A stretch of DNA of 64,000 bases from Floricoccus penangensis. GTDB taxonomy: Bacteria > Bacillota > Bacilli > Lactobacillales > Streptococcaceae. The DNA is taken from the NCBI RefSeq assembly GCF_001832885.1, contig NZ_MKIQ01000002.1, positions 30,908 to 94,907 of the forward strand, read 5' to 3'. The notes under the pieces were generated by a model. That model did not search any database, had not been told where the DNA came from, and saw only the letters and a list, made by a program, of their open reading frames with translations. A program made the translations under genes and the position numbers. Within the stretch, counting starts at the first letter, position 1, and each line of letters starts with the position of its first letter. This document shows, in pieces, positions 1-8,861 of the stretch.

Positions 1-137
1 GGAATCGGCAACCACTCTTGAATACGATCATGTTCGTCCTGAATTATTTGAAACAAATCCTGTGAATAAACTTTTTCAGGTAAGACTAATTTACAAATAT
101 GGTTACCTTTTATCTCAAATGAATCAAATACAAACAT
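1..137 (-). CDS. GNAT acetyltransferase, N-terminal fragment (cut by window edge)
   Basis: The 45 visible codons start at an ATG preceded by an AAGGAGAA ribosome-binding site and run off the window edge. The N-terminus, with a short beta-strand pattern, a pair of leucine-rich turns and an Asp-His-Asp-Arg then Glu-Trp-Leu-Pro ending, resembles RimL/RimJ-type ribosomal-protein N-acetyltransferases. In that family a helix ends in a Leu-x-x-Trp-Leu-Pro turn. The acetyl-CoA binding site lies outside the window, so this assignment rests on the N-terminus only. It is followed by an LCM-type methyltransferase gene upstream on the same strand. Confidence 0.5.
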   Translation of the reverse strand, partial: MFVFDSFEIKGNHICKLVLPEKVYSQDLFQIIQDEHDRIQEWLPI

Positions 138-173
138 AAATTCTCCTTAAAATAATTTGAAAGCTTAATTAAT

Positions 174-989
174 TTATCTTATAGCGAAAGATGTAAACAT
201 CATGTCATCTTCCAAAGTGACTTCCCCATAGGCTTCATACTCTGCTTCTCCATGGAAAATAATCTCTATATTTTCAAATCCATGTTTTCGATACAAATTT
301 TGGATTTCTTCATACGAATAAAAACTTTTCCATACTAGTTCTGATCCTTGTAAAGCTTCAAGTTGGAGTCTTACGGTTTCATTTCTTGGTGGTTGAAATA
401 CACTTTTGTTCATGAAGTCAATTACGAAGTGACTTATATTAATATTCTTATCGAAAAAATCCAGTGTATGATCTATAGATTCCTTACTAATATAAAATGA
501 TGCACCAATCCACAATACACATGTTTTTTTCTTAATATCGAAACCTTCTTCAATAAGATTTGCTAAAAGTTCATCATTGACGTCTTTTTCCAAATCACAT
601 TGAAGAATTTTAGTTTTAGTTTTTATTCCTGCGTATTCATATATATTTAGGATATCATCCTTACAAATATCAAGGCCATATGATTCCTTATCTTGCAGGC
701 AATCTAGTGCATCTGCTTTTGTATCAAGACCTACCGACACAATTAGCAGTTGTTCGAATTCTGTAGCATGTTTTTTTAGCCACTTAATTACACATTTATC
801 CTTTGCGATAACTGACCTGAACACCCACTCATTATTACTATCACTATTACCTATAAACTTTTGCAGATCTTTAAATTCATCGAAATCCTCAAATTTTTCA
901 ACTAGTTTTGTAGAATAAGGATCATCTCCATATCTACTACGACTCATTGGCATAGCGAGCATACTAACATCAATTGGCTTCTTTTTCAT
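174..989 (-). CDS. class I SAM-dependent methyltransferase, LCM/Ppm family
   Basis: A 271-residue protein of the leucine carboxyl methyltransferase (LCM, PF04072) type. Known members use S-adenosylmethionine to methylate carboxyl groups or small molecules; the bacterial substrate is usually unknown. Visible features are a Ser-Val-Gly-Leu-Asp-Thr-Lys-Ala motif I near residue 96, an acidic partner loop (Gly-Leu-Asp-Ile) and a Cys-Asp-Leu-Glu loop, all typical of the Rossmann core. The open frame extends 34 codons upstream, but the ATG at 989 has an AAGAGGAG Shine-Dalgarno and a conserved basic start, so I prefer it. It stands alone, with a terminator between it and the next operon. Confidence 0.7.
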   Translation of the reverse strand: MKKKPIDVSMLAMPMSRSRYGDDPYSTKLVEKFEDFDEFKDLQKFIGNSDSNNEWVFRSVIAKDKCVIKWLKKHATEFEQLLIVSVGLDTKADALDCLQDKESYGLDICKDDILNIYEYAGIKTKTKILQCDLEKDVNDELLANLIEEGFDIKKKTCVLWIGASFYISKESIDHTLDFFDKNINISHFVIDFMNKSVFQPPRNETVRLQLEALQGSELVWKSFYSYEEIQNLYRKHGFENIEIIFHGEAEYEAYGEVTLEDDMMFTSFAIR

Positions 990-1100
990 AGTCTTTCTCC
1001 TCTTATATATGTATAACTTTAAAGATTCTACATCTAATATTATATCACAGATTGATTTTAATAAAACACAAAATTGATATGTGATTAACAAACTTATAAA

Positions 1101-1145
1101 AAAATAAGATAAGGGTATTCATACATAACCCTTATCTTATTTTTT
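1101..1145 (-). terminator. intrinsic terminator of rsmD-coaD-sepM
   Basis: Inverted repeat of about 16 bp (arms 1101-1116 and 1128-1145) around a short loop. On the minus strand the stem is followed by a run of Ts just after the sepM-like stop codon. The A-rich arm makes it usable in both directions. Confidence 0.85.
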
Positions 1146-1156
1146 AGACATATATC

Positions 1157-2245
1157 TTATCTATTTTCTTTCAAATACTTAAGAGCATCTTCTACATTTT
1201 TAACTGGAATAATTTTCATATCAGTTTTCAACTTTTTAGCGGCATCGAGAGCTTCTTGATAATTTGATTTAATTTTTGGATCTGCTTTTTTCATATCCGA
1301 AGTGATTTCATCATCTGGCGCAAAGAAGATTTTAGCACCACTTTTACTTGCAGTAGCAATCTTTTTATCAATACCACCGATACGGCCGACACTTCCATCA
1401 TTTTCAATAGTCCCAGTACCAGCAATTTGACGATTATTTCGTAAGTTTTCTCCTGTAATTTGTTCGTAAGTTTCTAGAGTAAACATGAGACCAGCACTAG
1501 GTCCACCAATTGCGCCAGCATCTATTGTTACTTCAGGCGTACTCTTGACTTCAGTTCTATCAACTAAAGAAATCCCTATCCCATTCTTACCATTTTTTAA
1601 TTTAATAATCTTTCCTGTTGCTTCTTTCTCTTGACCACTATCAAGGAAAGTTATTTTAACTTCATCTCCAACTTTTTGTCCACCAACATAGTCAATCAGC
1701 TCTTTAGAAGATTTAAAATCTTTTCCATTAACTTTTGTTAAGGTATCCGCAACATGTAACTCATTTTTAAAAGTTGAATCATCGGTAACCTCCAGTACAT
1801 ATACACCCTTATACTGTAAATCAAATGGTTTATTTGCCAACTTGAAAGCTTGATAAATTGCCATATTCTGAGCATTTTCCATATAAAACATGCTCATTCG
1901 GTTGTAGTCTTCATTACTAGACGTCCCCATAAGTTCTTTAGCAGTATAAATATCTGCAAAAGGACTTAGCTTAGATCTAATCATACCTGCAAGATTTGCC
2001 TTACCAATCTGAACTGTAGTTAGGTAAAAACCACCTTCTTCTTTATCGTTATTTTTTCCATCCACCTTAACCATAGGTGCCACATTTTCAGTTGTACCTG
2101 GTACTTCAATATAGTAATCAGATAGTGGGAAAAGTAAAATAACTAGAGCTACCATCATCCCAATTACAATTTTTGTGCTTGTTGAGATACTAAATCTCTT
2201 TTTCTTTTCCTCAGGAATCTGTATTGGATTTTTATTATCAGTCAC
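1157..2245 (-). CDS. sepM: SepM/YlbL-family PDZ-Lon-type serine protease
   Basis: Membrane-anchored protease of 362 residues. One transmembrane segment lies at about residues 25-45, followed by an extracellular part with a PDZ domain (about 125-215) and a C-terminal Lon-type S16 protease domain. The catalytic Ser is S250 in Gly-Gly-Pro-Ser-Ala-Gly, and the Lys partner lies at K294/K295 in Gly-Gly-Ile-Asp-Lys-Lys. In Streptococcus mutans SepM trims the competence peptide CSP outside the cell; whether a peptide signal is processed here is not shown. The gene overlaps coaD by 8 bases and ends the operon, the same order as in streptococci. Confidence 0.88.
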   Translation of the reverse strand: MTDNKNPIQIPEEKKKRFSISTSTKIVIGMMVALVILLFPLSDYYIEVPGTTENVAPMVKVDGKNNDKEEGGFYLTTVQIGKANLAGMIRSKLSPFADIYTAKELMGTSSNEDYNRMSMFYMENAQNMAIYQAFKLANKPFDLQYKGVYVLEVTDDSTFKNELHVADTLTKVNGKDFKSSKELIDYVGGQKVGDEVKITFLDSGQEKEATGKIIKLKNGKNGIGISLVDRTEVKSTPEVTIDAGAIGGPSAGLMFTLETYEQITGENLRNNRQIAGTGTIENDGSVGRIGGIDKKIATASKSGAKIFFAPDDEITSDMKKADPKIKSNYQEALDAAKKLKTDMKIIPVKNVEDALKYLKENR

Positions 2246-2726
2246 TAATTTTCTCCATCTCTCTTAAAATTTCAGCCGGTAAGTACGGACTAACATCTCC
2301 ACCAAGTTTAAAAATTTCCTTAACACGAGTACTATTTATATATTCTAGCTCCGGTTTCGCTACCAAAATAATAGTTTCAACACCTGTCATTTGGCGATTA
2401 AAAAAGACCATTTCACTCTCATAAGCTAAATCCTGTGCATTCCTAACAGATCTAACAAGTGAAGTTACACCTAGTTTTTTAGCAATATTTACTGTTAAAT
2501 CTTTCTCATGAACAATAACCTTAACATTTTTAAAAGAAGCAACTTCTTTTGAAATCATCGCCTTTCTTTCATCAGTTGTGAAGAGAGGATTCTTACTGTC
2601 ATTTTTGAAAATTCCAACATAAAGAATATCAAAAAGTTTACTAGCTCTTTCAATAATATCTAAATGTCCGTTAGTCAATGGATCAAAGGTCCCTGTAAAA
2701 AGACCAATCTTTTCTTTGCTAGTCAT
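2238..2726 (-). CDS. coaD: phosphopantetheine adenylyltransferase
   Basis: A 162-residue cytosolic enzyme that transfers AMP from ATP to 4'-phosphopantetheine, the fourth step of coenzyme A synthesis. The nucleotidyltransferase motif [10 protein letters not shown] is at residues 11-20, and the Arg-Ser-Val-Arg-Asn substrate loop with the Tyr-Glu pair is near residue 90. Length is normal for the family. It overlaps rsmD by 8 bases at its start and sepM by 8 bases at its end, so the three genes are translationally linked. The rsmD-coaD pair is common in Firmicutes. Confidence 0.95.
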   Translation of the reverse strand: MTSKEKIGLFTGTFDPLTNGHLDIIERASKLFDILYVGIFKNDSKNPLFTTDERKAMISKEVASFKNVKVIVHEKDLTVNIAKKLGVTSLVRSVRNAQDLAYESEMVFFNRQMTGVETIILVAKPELEYINSTRVKEIFKLGGDVSPYLPAEILREMEKISD

Positions 2727-3321
2727 TTACTTGCTCCATATCTTCATTATTTTCTTCTTCAACTTGATCTAAAACTTTCTCGTAAATAGAAATTTTGCTT
2801 ATTCCATAAACTTTCTGTTTTATTAATTCAAAGCTACCAATTTCATTAGATAAATCAACGCTTTTGTCAGTTTCACATACAATGATAGCATCATCGCTGA
2901 GCATATCTTTATCTTGTAAAAATTGAATATTATTTTCTATCTCTTCTTTAGCATAGGGTGGGTCAAGAAGAACTAAGTCAAATTTTTGACCTTGAGCAGC
3001 TAGACTATTCATTGCTTTTTCTGCTGGCATCTTAAGAAGAGTAAATTTACTATCTTCCTTAGTCATCTTGATATTCTCCATGACTATTTTCTGCGCACGA
3101 AAATCTTTTTCGACCAAGACAGCCTCGTCCATCCCTCGGCTAACTGCTTCAATGGAAAGTCCTCCGCTACCTGCAAAAAGATCTAAAGCCCTACCACCAT
3201 TGAAGTAAGGTCCAATCATATTAAAAATGGCACCCTTGACTTTATCGGTCGTTGGACGCGTTGTTTTACCGTCAAGCGCCTTAAGTGGACGCCCTCCATA
3301 ATCACCTGCAACTACTCTCAC
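2719..3321 (-). CDS. rsmD: 16S rRNA (guanine-966-N2) methyltransferase
   Basis: A 200-residue SAM-dependent enzyme that methylates G966 of 16S rRNA. The N-terminus [12 protein letters not shown] is characteristic, Asp-Leu-Phe-Ala-Gly-Ser-Gly is the SAM motif (about residues 47-53), and Asp-Pro-Pro-Tyr (about 121) is the catalytic motif of N2-guanine methyltransferases. The start is GTG at 3321 with an AAGGTGG ribosome-binding site 7-8 bases upstream. The C-terminal 15 residues are acidic and probably disordered. First gene of the rsmD-coaD-sepM operon. Confidence 0.95.
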   Translation of the reverse strand: MRVVAGDYGGRPLKALDGKTTRPTTDKVKGAIFNMIGPYFNGGRALDLFAGSGGLSIEAVSRGMDEAVLVEKDFRAQKIVMENIKMTKEDSKFTLLKMPAEKAMNSLAAQGQKFDLVLLDPPYAKEEIENNIQFLQDKDMLSDDAIIVCETDKSVDLSNEIGSFELIKQKVYGISKISIYEKVLDQVEEENNEDMEQVND

Positions 3322-3353
3322 AGTTTTACCACCTTGTACAAATTTATTTACTT

Positions 3354-3362
3354 ATTTTAGCA
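3354..3362 (-). promoter_or_regulatory. extended -10 promoter for rsmD operon
   Basis: On the minus strand the sequence reads TGCTAAAAT, an extended -10 element, about 32 bases upstream of the rsmD GTG. No good -35 hexamer is present at 17 bases, which is usual for extended -10 promoters. Confidence 0.45.
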
Positions 3363-3391
3363 CAAATTCCTAATGTTTTCTTAAATAGAAA

Positions 3392-3424
3392 CAAAAAATG
3401 CCACGTAACTTTGTGAAACGTGAC
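3392..3424 (-). terminator. intrinsic terminator after tandem P-loop genes
   Basis: Stem of GTCACGT and ACGTGGC arms (plus-strand 3400-3406 and 3418-3424), followed on the minus strand by six Ts. It begins at the stop codon of the upstream P-loop gene. Confidence 0.8.
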
Positions 3425-3939
3425 TACTGACTAATCATATTAAGAAAATTTTCCTTATCTCTTTGATTTTTTATGATAATAGGATTTTTGATTTCATAAT
3501 CAATCATTCTTTGAGCAACTTTTTCATCGTAAGTCCAAGCAATTTTCAAGAAGTCGAGGTATTCCTTATCAAATTTCTCTGAAAAGTTTGAAGCCATATC
3601 CGGACGATTTTCTTTTGAAAAACGACGTTTTACGCTACGCTTAAGGATTCTATAGATTCTTTTATATCTAGGAATTTGAATTACTACAACAACTACATCA
3701 TCATAAGATAGTCTTTTTTCAATAGTTGAATTGAAATAGTTACCATCAATAACCCAAGACTCATTCTCATCCATGAATTTTTCTTGCTCTTTGATAAACC
3801 AATCTATAGCCTTATCACTATAATCGGTTGTATGCCATAGTTTATCCAAGTGGAGAATTGGAATTTGAGCTAACTTCTCAATCTCACGCGCAAGAGTTGA
3901 TTTCCCAGAACCAGGTGAGCCAATTAAAATTATTTTCAT
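3424..3939 (-). CDS. P-loop NTPase, FlaR/topology-modulation-like (copy 2)
   Basis: A 171-residue adenylate-kinase-like P-loop protein. The Walker A motif Gly-Ser-Pro-Gly-Ser-Gly-Lys-Ser-Thr lies at residues 7-15, followed by a conserved Leu-His-Leu-Asp-Lys-Leu-Trp-His stretch and a Trp-Val-Ile-Asp-Gly-Asn-Tyr segment. These are typical of proteins annotated as DNA topology modulation protein FlaR. The family role is poorly known; a small-molecule or nucleotide kinase is as likely as an effect on DNA. It shares most of its sequence with the gene just upstream, and the two overlap as ATGA, so this copy is translationally coupled to its duplicate. Confidence 0.7.
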   Translation of the reverse strand: MKIILIGSPGSGKSTLAREIEKLAQIPILHLDKLWHTTDYSDKAIDWFIKEQEKFMDENESWVIDGNYFNSTIEKRLSYDDVVVVVIQIPRYKRIYRILKRSVKRRFSKENRPDMASNFSEKFDKEYLDFLKIAWTYDEKVAQRMIDYEIKNPIIIKNQRDKENFLNMISQ

Positions 3940-4463
3940 GATTTTTTCCTACTGTTTCTAAGCAAACTATCTATAAATTTTCCCTTGTCCTTCTTATTTC
4001 TGATGATTATGGGATTAACAATTCCTAATTCTTTTTCCTTACTTTCAAAATTCTTGTCATAATTCCAAGCAAACTTCAAGAAATCAAAATACTCTCTATC
4101 AAATTTTTCCGAAAAATTAGAAGCCATGTCTGCTTGGCTCCTTTTAGACAAACGACGCTTTATAGAACGTTTAATAATTCTATAGACACGCTTATACTTA
4201 GAAATATTTAATAAAACCACAGTATCAGCGTACTTAAGCCTTGTATCCATCGAACCAAAATAATTTCCATCAACAATCCATGAATCATGACCCGTCATAA
4301 ATTTTTCTTGCTCTGAAACGAACCACTTTTCAGCCTCTTGACTATAATCCGTTGTATGCCAAATCTTATCCAAATGTAATATGGGTATATCAGAAATTTG
4401 TTCAATTTCACTTGCGAAAGTTGACTTACCAGAGCCTGGCGAGCCAATCAGTAGTATCTTCAT
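3936..4463 (-). CDS. P-loop NTPase, FlaR/topology-modulation-like (copy 1)
   Basis: A 175-residue paralogue of the following gene with the same order of motifs: Walker A near residues 7-15, Leu-His-Leu-Asp-Lys-Ile-Trp-His, Ser-Trp-Ile-Val-Asp-Gly-Asn-Tyr, then a basic Arg-Arg-rich segment and a shared Met-Ala-Ser-Asn-Phe-Ser-Glu-Lys-Phe-Asp block. Upstream in-frame GTG and ATG codons exist, but the AAGGAGG ribosome-binding site is 8 bases from the ATG at 4463, so that start is chosen. Tandem duplication is evident; the C-termini differ most. Function not established. Confidence 0.7.
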   Translation of the reverse strand: MKILLIGSPGSGKSTFASEIEQISDIPILHLDKIWHTTDYSQEAEKWFVSEQEKFMTGHDSWIVDGNYFGSMDTRLKYADTVVLLNISKYKRVYRIIKRSIKRRLSKRSQADMASNFSEKFDREYFDFLKFAWNYDKNFESKEKELGIVNPIIIRNKKDKGKFIDSLLRNSRKKS

Positions 4464-4521
4464 AATCATCACCTCCTTTTATTGGAAGTTAATTATACCT
4501 TAAATTATATACAAAATATAT

Positions 4522-4548
4522 AAAAAACTGCTCATTAGGCAGTTTTTT
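4522..4548 (-). terminator. intrinsic terminator of helicase gene
   Basis: Perfect 10-bp arms AAAAAACTGC (4522-4531) and GCAGTTTTTT (4539-4548) with a 7-base loop, directly after the stop codon at 4552 on the minus strand. Confidence 0.85.
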
Positions 4549-4551
4549 ATC

Positions 4552-7431
4552 TTAACCAAGTAAATACCCATACAAATCATCATCTACCTTATCGATAAAC
4601 TCAAAGTATGTCTCAACAACATCTTCTTGACTTCCATCATGTTTATCTATCTTACACTCACGGATAGTTTCAAGAAGTGGTCTTGCTCGTCCAACGAAAT
4701 ATGAGTCACTTTCCTTTTCGGCATCCGACTTTTTGATAAAGACGTAGACTTCCATCCCGTTATTCTCATAGTCTAAAAGTGCCTTGATTTCAGGACTATT
4801 AAGATTTCTTTTACGCTTGCTATACCAAGAAACTTTAGATTTTCCGATAAACTTATTAACATATTTAATCTGAGTACTTGTTGATTCCTCAGTCTTTGTC
4901 ATGGTCAAGAAAATCATCATTTTCTTCTTATCAGGTCTTATTTTATAGCCGGCAATTGCCAAGTCAACTTCTTGGTGGTCAAAGTTAAGAAATCTAGTAA
5001 CATCACGTTTTTCATATTTTTGACCTTGTGTCATAGCTTGTCTATTGTCAAAGTTGTGGTTTTTGACTTTTGCAGTAGCAAGATAATCTATCAGATTTTC
5101 AACAAAATCTGGATTTTCCAAGGCAGAAATTAAGGCATCAGATTTTGATATAAGCTGTGACTTTTCATCATACTTAATAAAAGGAACTGAGTAAACTTTT
5201 TTATAAATAGATGTCCAGAAGGTCATATTTAAAACTTTAACTAATGTTCTAAAAGTTTCTTCATCCATTAGAATATCTAAATTGTGACAGAGGTCAAAGA
5301 AATTATCTTTTGATATGTTCTCTTTTTCCATTAAATATTCAAGTAAAAGTAATTCTCCTTTTGATTTTCCCTTTAGAAGTTCACGACCAAAAAATCTTAG
5401 CATAACGAATTCATCTTCATCTAATTTACCATCATATTCTAGTTCAATCTTCCTTAACAGAGATGGATAAGTATCAAATTTTGTGGCAAGAATGAATGGG
5501 TCGATTTCCGCAAATTTTTCAAAATCAAGTAGCATAGGAATTTTCCCCAAACGATTTTTCAAACGGTTATAAGAATCACGGAGAAACTTGACTGAATCAA
5601 GTTTTACCGAATTTATAGACTCGTAAATTTTTTCCTTGGCGATAGCTTCAAAGTTGATAGATGAAAGACCAGATAGATAATTCGTCGCAAAAAGGTCCCG
5701 ACGGAGCGAATCCTTACTTGCTGTGTTGTCACCAGTTAAAGCCTGGGGAATTAAATAGTTATTTTTGTAGTTACCGATGAAGTCAATAATGACAGTGTAA
5801 TCTTTGGAATGATGTTTTCTAAGTCCTCGTCCGAGCTGCTGGATAAAGACAATATTGGACTCAGTATTTCTCAGCATAACAATCTGATTGACACTTGGAA
5901 TATCAATACCTTCATTGAAAATATCGCGGGTAAAAATGTAGTCAAGCTGCCCTGCTTCAAGAAGTTCAATCTGTCGCTCGCGTTCAAGGATAGAATCACT
6001 CCCAGACAGACAGCGTGTTTTATAACCACGATCATTGAAAATCTCACTCATAGCGCGTGATTCATCAACGCTTGAACAGAAAACTAGACCTCGAACCTTA
6101 TCTCCTGATACACCATAGTAGCTAATTTTGTCCAAAAGATAATCTACTCTTTCCTCACTTATTAAACGACTGAGACTAGCTGTATCATCTATAAAGTCTC
6201 CATCTTTTTCAAAGTCAGTTACTCCGTAGTAATGAAAGGGTACAAGTAAATCTTCGTCCATTGCATCTTGAAGTCTAATTTCATAAGCTATGTTGTAGTC
6301 GAAAAGTTGAAAAATATTAAAATCATCTGTTCTTTCAGGAGTTGCTGTCATTCCTAGCAGAAATTTAGTCTGGAAATAATTCAAGATATCGAGATATGAT
6401 TTTGCCCCTGCCTTATGGACCTCATCAATCAAAATATAATCAAAGTGATCCTTTGCAAAACTTGATAAATTTTCTTCCTTTGAGAGTGATTGTACTGTCG
6501 CAAAAATATATTTAGATGAAAGGTCTTTTTGCGTACCTGTGTAAAATCCATAGTCACTAACAAAGCCGCCAAGTACATTTTTAAATGACTCCATTGCATC
6601 AAGTAAAATCTGTTCCCTATGAACGATGAAAAGGACCTTATCAGGCTTTGCTTGTGCAACGTCTAATGCTGATAAGTATGTTTTCCCTGTCCCGGTTGCT
6701 GAAATTAAAAGAGCCTTTTCTTTTCCATCCCGTCTCAAAAGCTCAAGATTATCAAGAGCCTTTTCCTGCATGGAATTTGGAATAATCTCTAATTTTTCAA
6801 GTTCACGGGGAATCTGGTTTGATACTGAATTGAATTTCGGCCATACATAATTTTTTTCGTATTCTTTTAACCAGGAATCTGTAAGTTCATTCGATGAATT
6901 AAAAAGATTTTCGAATTCATTTTCCAGCTCCTTAGCTGTATTTCCGCTAACTTTTGAGGTAAATCTGAAATTCCATTCGAAGTTAGTTTTAAGAGCTGTA
7001 TCCGTCAAATTAGAAGAACCAATAATATAAGAGTTATAATCTTTTTTCTTGAAGAAATATCCCTTAACATGGAATCCTTCTAAATTTGAAACACGCACTT
7101 CAAGGTTAGGAATTTTTAAAAGTTCACGAAATACTAATGGATTATTAAATCCTAAATAGGTAGAGGTAACAAGCCTACCTGAAATACCTTTATCAGCTAA
7201 ATCTGACAAAGTAGTTTTTAAGAGGGCCAAGCCAGCCTTTGTAACAAAGGCTGTAGATATATCAAAAGTCTGACAGTCTTCCAAATCTCGAAGGACTGCA
7301 GCGAGAACTGTCTCTTTGCTTTCTCTATCGTTTTTGAGTAATTTTGGCGCGTGGATTCTATCTGCCTGACCACTGCTACCATCTATATAGGCCTTACTCA
7401 ATGCCTGCATCATCATGTCTTGTTCATTCAT
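4552..7431 (-). CDS. PLD-nuclease / superfamily II helicase / DUF3427 protein
   Basis: A 959-residue multidomain protein. The N-terminal PLD-like domain (about residues 40-180) has a His121-x-Lys123 motif followed by Gly-Ser-Ser-Asn-Leu-Thr, as in HKD nucleases where Asn replaces Asp. The helicase core has Walker A at 245-251 (Ala-Thr-Gly-Thr-Gly-Lys-Thr), DEVH at 336-339, Thr-Ala-Thr-Pro at 362-365 and a Gln-Gln-Leu-Gly-Arg-Gly-Leu-Arg motif VI near 530. The C-terminal third matches the DUF3427 region found with this architecture, ending in a domain that includes a basic Lys-Ile-Arg-Pro-Asp-Lys-Lys segment. It is probably a DNA-acting nuclease-helicase; a role in defence or repair is inference. 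No strong ribosome-binding site precedes the first ATG, and an ATG-ATG-ATG run six codons in is an alternative start. Confidence 0.8.
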   Translation of the reverse strand: MNEQDMMMQALSKAYIDGSSGQADRIHAPKLLKNDRESKETVLAAVLRDLEDCQTFDISTAFVTKAGLALLKTTLSDLADKGISGRLVTSTYLGFNNPLVFRELLKIPNLEVRVSNLEGFHVKGYFFKKKDYNSYIIGSSNLTDTALKTNFEWNFRFTSKVSGNTAKELENEFENLFNSSNELTDSWLKEYEKNYVWPKFNSVSNQIPRELEKLEIIPNSMQEKALDNLELLRRDGKEKALLISATGTGKTYLSALDVAQAKPDKVLFIVHREQILLDAMESFKNVLGGFVSDYGFYTGTQKDLSSKYIFATVQSLSKEENLSSFAKDHFDYILIDEVHKAGAKSYLDILNYFQTKFLLGMTATPERTDDFNIFQLFDYNIAYEIRLQDAMDEDLLVPFHYYGVTDFEKDGDFIDDTASLSRLISEERVDYLLDKISYYGVSGDKVRGLVFCSSVDESRAMSEIFNDRGYKTRCLSGSDSILERERQIELLEAGQLDYIFTRDIFNEGIDIPSVNQIVMLRNTESNIVFIQQLGRGLRKHHSKDYTVIIDFIGNYKNNYLIPQALTGDNTASKDSLRRDLFATNYLSGLSSINFEAIAKEKIYESINSVKLDSVKFLRDSYNRLKNRLGKIPMLLDFEKFAEIDPFILATKFDTYPSLLRKIELEYDGKLDEDEFVMLRFFGRELLKGKSKGELLLLEYLMEKENISKDNFFDLCHNLDILMDEETFRTLVKVLNMTFWTSIYKKVYSVPFIKYDEKSQLISKSDALISALENPDFVENLIDYLATAKVKNHNFDNRQAMTQGQKYEKRDVTRFLNFDHQEVDLAIAGYKIRPDKKKMMIFLTMTKTEESTSTQIKYVNKFIGKSKVSWYSKRKRNLNSPEIKALLDYENNGMEVYVFIKKSDAEKESDSYFVGRARPLLETIRECKIDKHDGSQEDVVETYFEFIDKVDDDLYGYLLG

Positions 7432-7456
7432 GAATCTATCTTATCAAGAAGGCATG

Positions 7457-7506
7457 GAAAAAGCTAGAAATTTCGACCCCTCAAGGTTAAATCTCTAAGC
7501 TTTTTA
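7457..7506 (-). terminator. long bulged terminator after membrane-protein cluster
   Basis: Long imperfect hairpin with arms at about 7458-7473 and 7489-7505. On the minus strand the 3' arm ends in a T run (GCTTTTT). It lies between the membrane-anchored protein gene and the helicase gene and probably ends the transcript of the former. Confidence 0.6.
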
Positions 7507-7574
7507 TTTTTATTAATCAGTTAAAGAGATAATAGACCTGGTTAATATAAAACCAATATCAAAAACTTTATAAA

Positions 7575-8411
7575 TCACTCATCATACAAAATTACATCAT
7601 TTCTACTTAAAATAACGTCATCATGACTGGATGGTATAAAGTTTAAAGAGAGACTTGTATACTTATAATCTGATATATTAAAGTCTAATGATGTTGCTAT
7701 GCCATTCTTTTCCATTTGTTCAATAGTTGTACACTTTAAAGCTTTATCTAGACTAGCTATATAATCTTTATATTTTTTATCGTTAGTATCTGCATCATAA
7801 TATTGCGCCATACCGATCGTTACCTTAACATTTTGAACACTGAATTTTTTACTTGAGCCATCTTTATAAAAAATTTCTGCATTATTTATTGATAATTTCA
7901 CCTTATCATAATTCTCATTTTCAGGATACTTAATTACCCATATCTTATCTTGTAAGTTTTTTGTAAAATCTTGATAAGCGATATCTTCTAATTTACCTTC
8001 AGCATTTGAGAACCTTTTTTTGACATTTTCATGTCTTTCTAGAGCTTTGGATTCATTTTTATACCAGTGATCACTGAAATCACCTTCCATATCTGGCATA
8101 TTATAATTTGAAAAATATCCATCTTCATAATTAAATTTAAGTCTTAAAGGCCAAGAGAGATTATTTAGATTTACAATTTTTCTATTATAGTTTAATAATT
8201 TAATTTGTGTTACCTGTAGATTATCTTTAGAGGAATAAGGAAGTACTAAACCTTTTTTTATTTTTAGTTTAGGGACATATTCAGGTATTTCTTGAACATC
8301 AATATGTCTGTAGTTTCCATCCATTGAATAATCCACTGTTCTTAAATAAATTAAAATTGGTAAAAGAACAATAACTGTAAGAATAAAATATAGCTTTTGT
8401 TTTTTTATCAT
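7575..8411 (-). CDS. membrane-anchored protein of unknown function
   Basis: A 278-residue protein I do not recognise. It has a short basic start, one hydrophobic segment (about residues 7-24), then a hydrophilic extracellular-looking region of about 250 residues without Cys pairs or clear enzymatic motifs; a Trp-Pro-Leu-Arg-Leu-Lys-Phe stretch and several Tyr/Asn-rich beta-like segments are visible. There is no lipobox Cys. Its ATG overlaps the stop of a 48-codon membrane-peptide gene (ATGA), so the two are coupled. It is the last gene of a cluster of small membrane proteins, and secretion with membrane retention is the only inference I can support. Confidence 0.6.
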   Translation of the reverse strand: MIKKQKLYFILTVIVLLPILIYLRTVDYSMDGNYRHIDVQEIPEYVPKLKIKKGLVLPYSSKDNLQVTQIKLLNYNRKIVNLNNLSWPLRLKFNYEDGYFSNYNMPDMEGDFSDHWYKNESKALERHENVKKRFSNAEGKLEDIAYQDFTKNLQDKIWVIKYPENENYDKVKLSINNAEIFYKDGSSKKFSVQNVKVTIGMAQYYDADTNDKKYKDYIASLDKALKCTTIEQMEKNGIATSLDFNISDYKYTSLSLNFIPSSHDDVILSRNDVILYDE

Positions 8412-8554
8412 AATACTCCCAAATATAAAAATAAAACTGCATATACCAATAATAAAACAAATCCCGTGACCATCCTTGATTTATCATTTGTATTATTTCC
8501 TGATATTACTAAAACAACCCCAAATATAACTAAAAATAATAATAACAAAATCAT
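8408..8554 (-). CDS. 48-residue two-helix membrane peptide
   Basis: Small gene below usual length cut-offs. The product has two hydrophobic stretches (about residues 1-18 and 29-47) separated by a polar Gly-Asn-Asn-Thr-Asn-Asp-Lys-Ser-Arg turn, so a helical hairpin in the membrane is expected. A GAGGG sequence sits upstream of the ATG at 8554. The stop overlaps the start of the 278-residue anchored protein gene (ATGA), which supports real translation. Family unknown. Confidence 0.55.
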   Translation of the reverse strand: MILLLLFLVIFGVVLVISGNNTNDKSRMVTGFVLLLVYAVLFLYLGVL

Positions 8555-8576
8555 ATTTTACCCTCGTAATATTAAA

Positions 8577-8610
8577 AAGGATAGTGAAAAATTTATATCC
8601 CACTATCCTT
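8577..8610 (-). terminator. intrinsic terminator inside the membrane-protein cluster
   Basis: Perfect 10-bp arms AAGGATAGTG (8577-8586) and CACTATCCTT (8601-8610), with TTTTT following on the minus strand. It separates the 71-residue protein gene from the peptide/anchored-protein pair, so the cluster may be two transcripts or have read-through. Confidence 0.75.
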
Positions 8611-8615
8611 AAATT

Positions 8616-8831
8616 TTACTCTTCGATTTCTTCATCACTCCAAAGCTTTTCACTTATATTAAAAGCAATTGTTGTTGATGCAACTGATAAGACTAGACCA
8701 CTTATACCTAATCCGATCTTGCCTTGACTAATTAAAATTAAACTTACTACAACGATAGATAAACATATTATAATTGAAATCAACAACTGCAACTGACCAG
8801 CATTTAAAACAGGAATTTTATTTTCTCCCAT
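8616..8831 (-). CDS. small two-helix membrane protein
   Basis: A 71-residue protein with two hydrophobic segments (about residues 13-34 and 40-58) and an acidic C-terminus ending Asp-Glu-Glu-Ile-Glu-Glu. No family recognised. A well-spaced AAGAGAGGTAATGAG ribosome-binding region precedes the ATG. It lies 30 bases after another small membrane-protein gene and is followed by a terminator. Size and charge pattern would fit an immunity-type or accessory membrane protein, but nothing in the sequence proves that. Confidence 0.55.
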   Translation of the reverse strand: MGENKIPVLNAGQLQLLISIIICLSIVVVSLILISQGKIGLGISGLVLSVASTTIAFNISEKLWSDEEIEE

Positions 8832-8861
8832 CTCATTACCTCTCTTTTAATATTTTATTGT

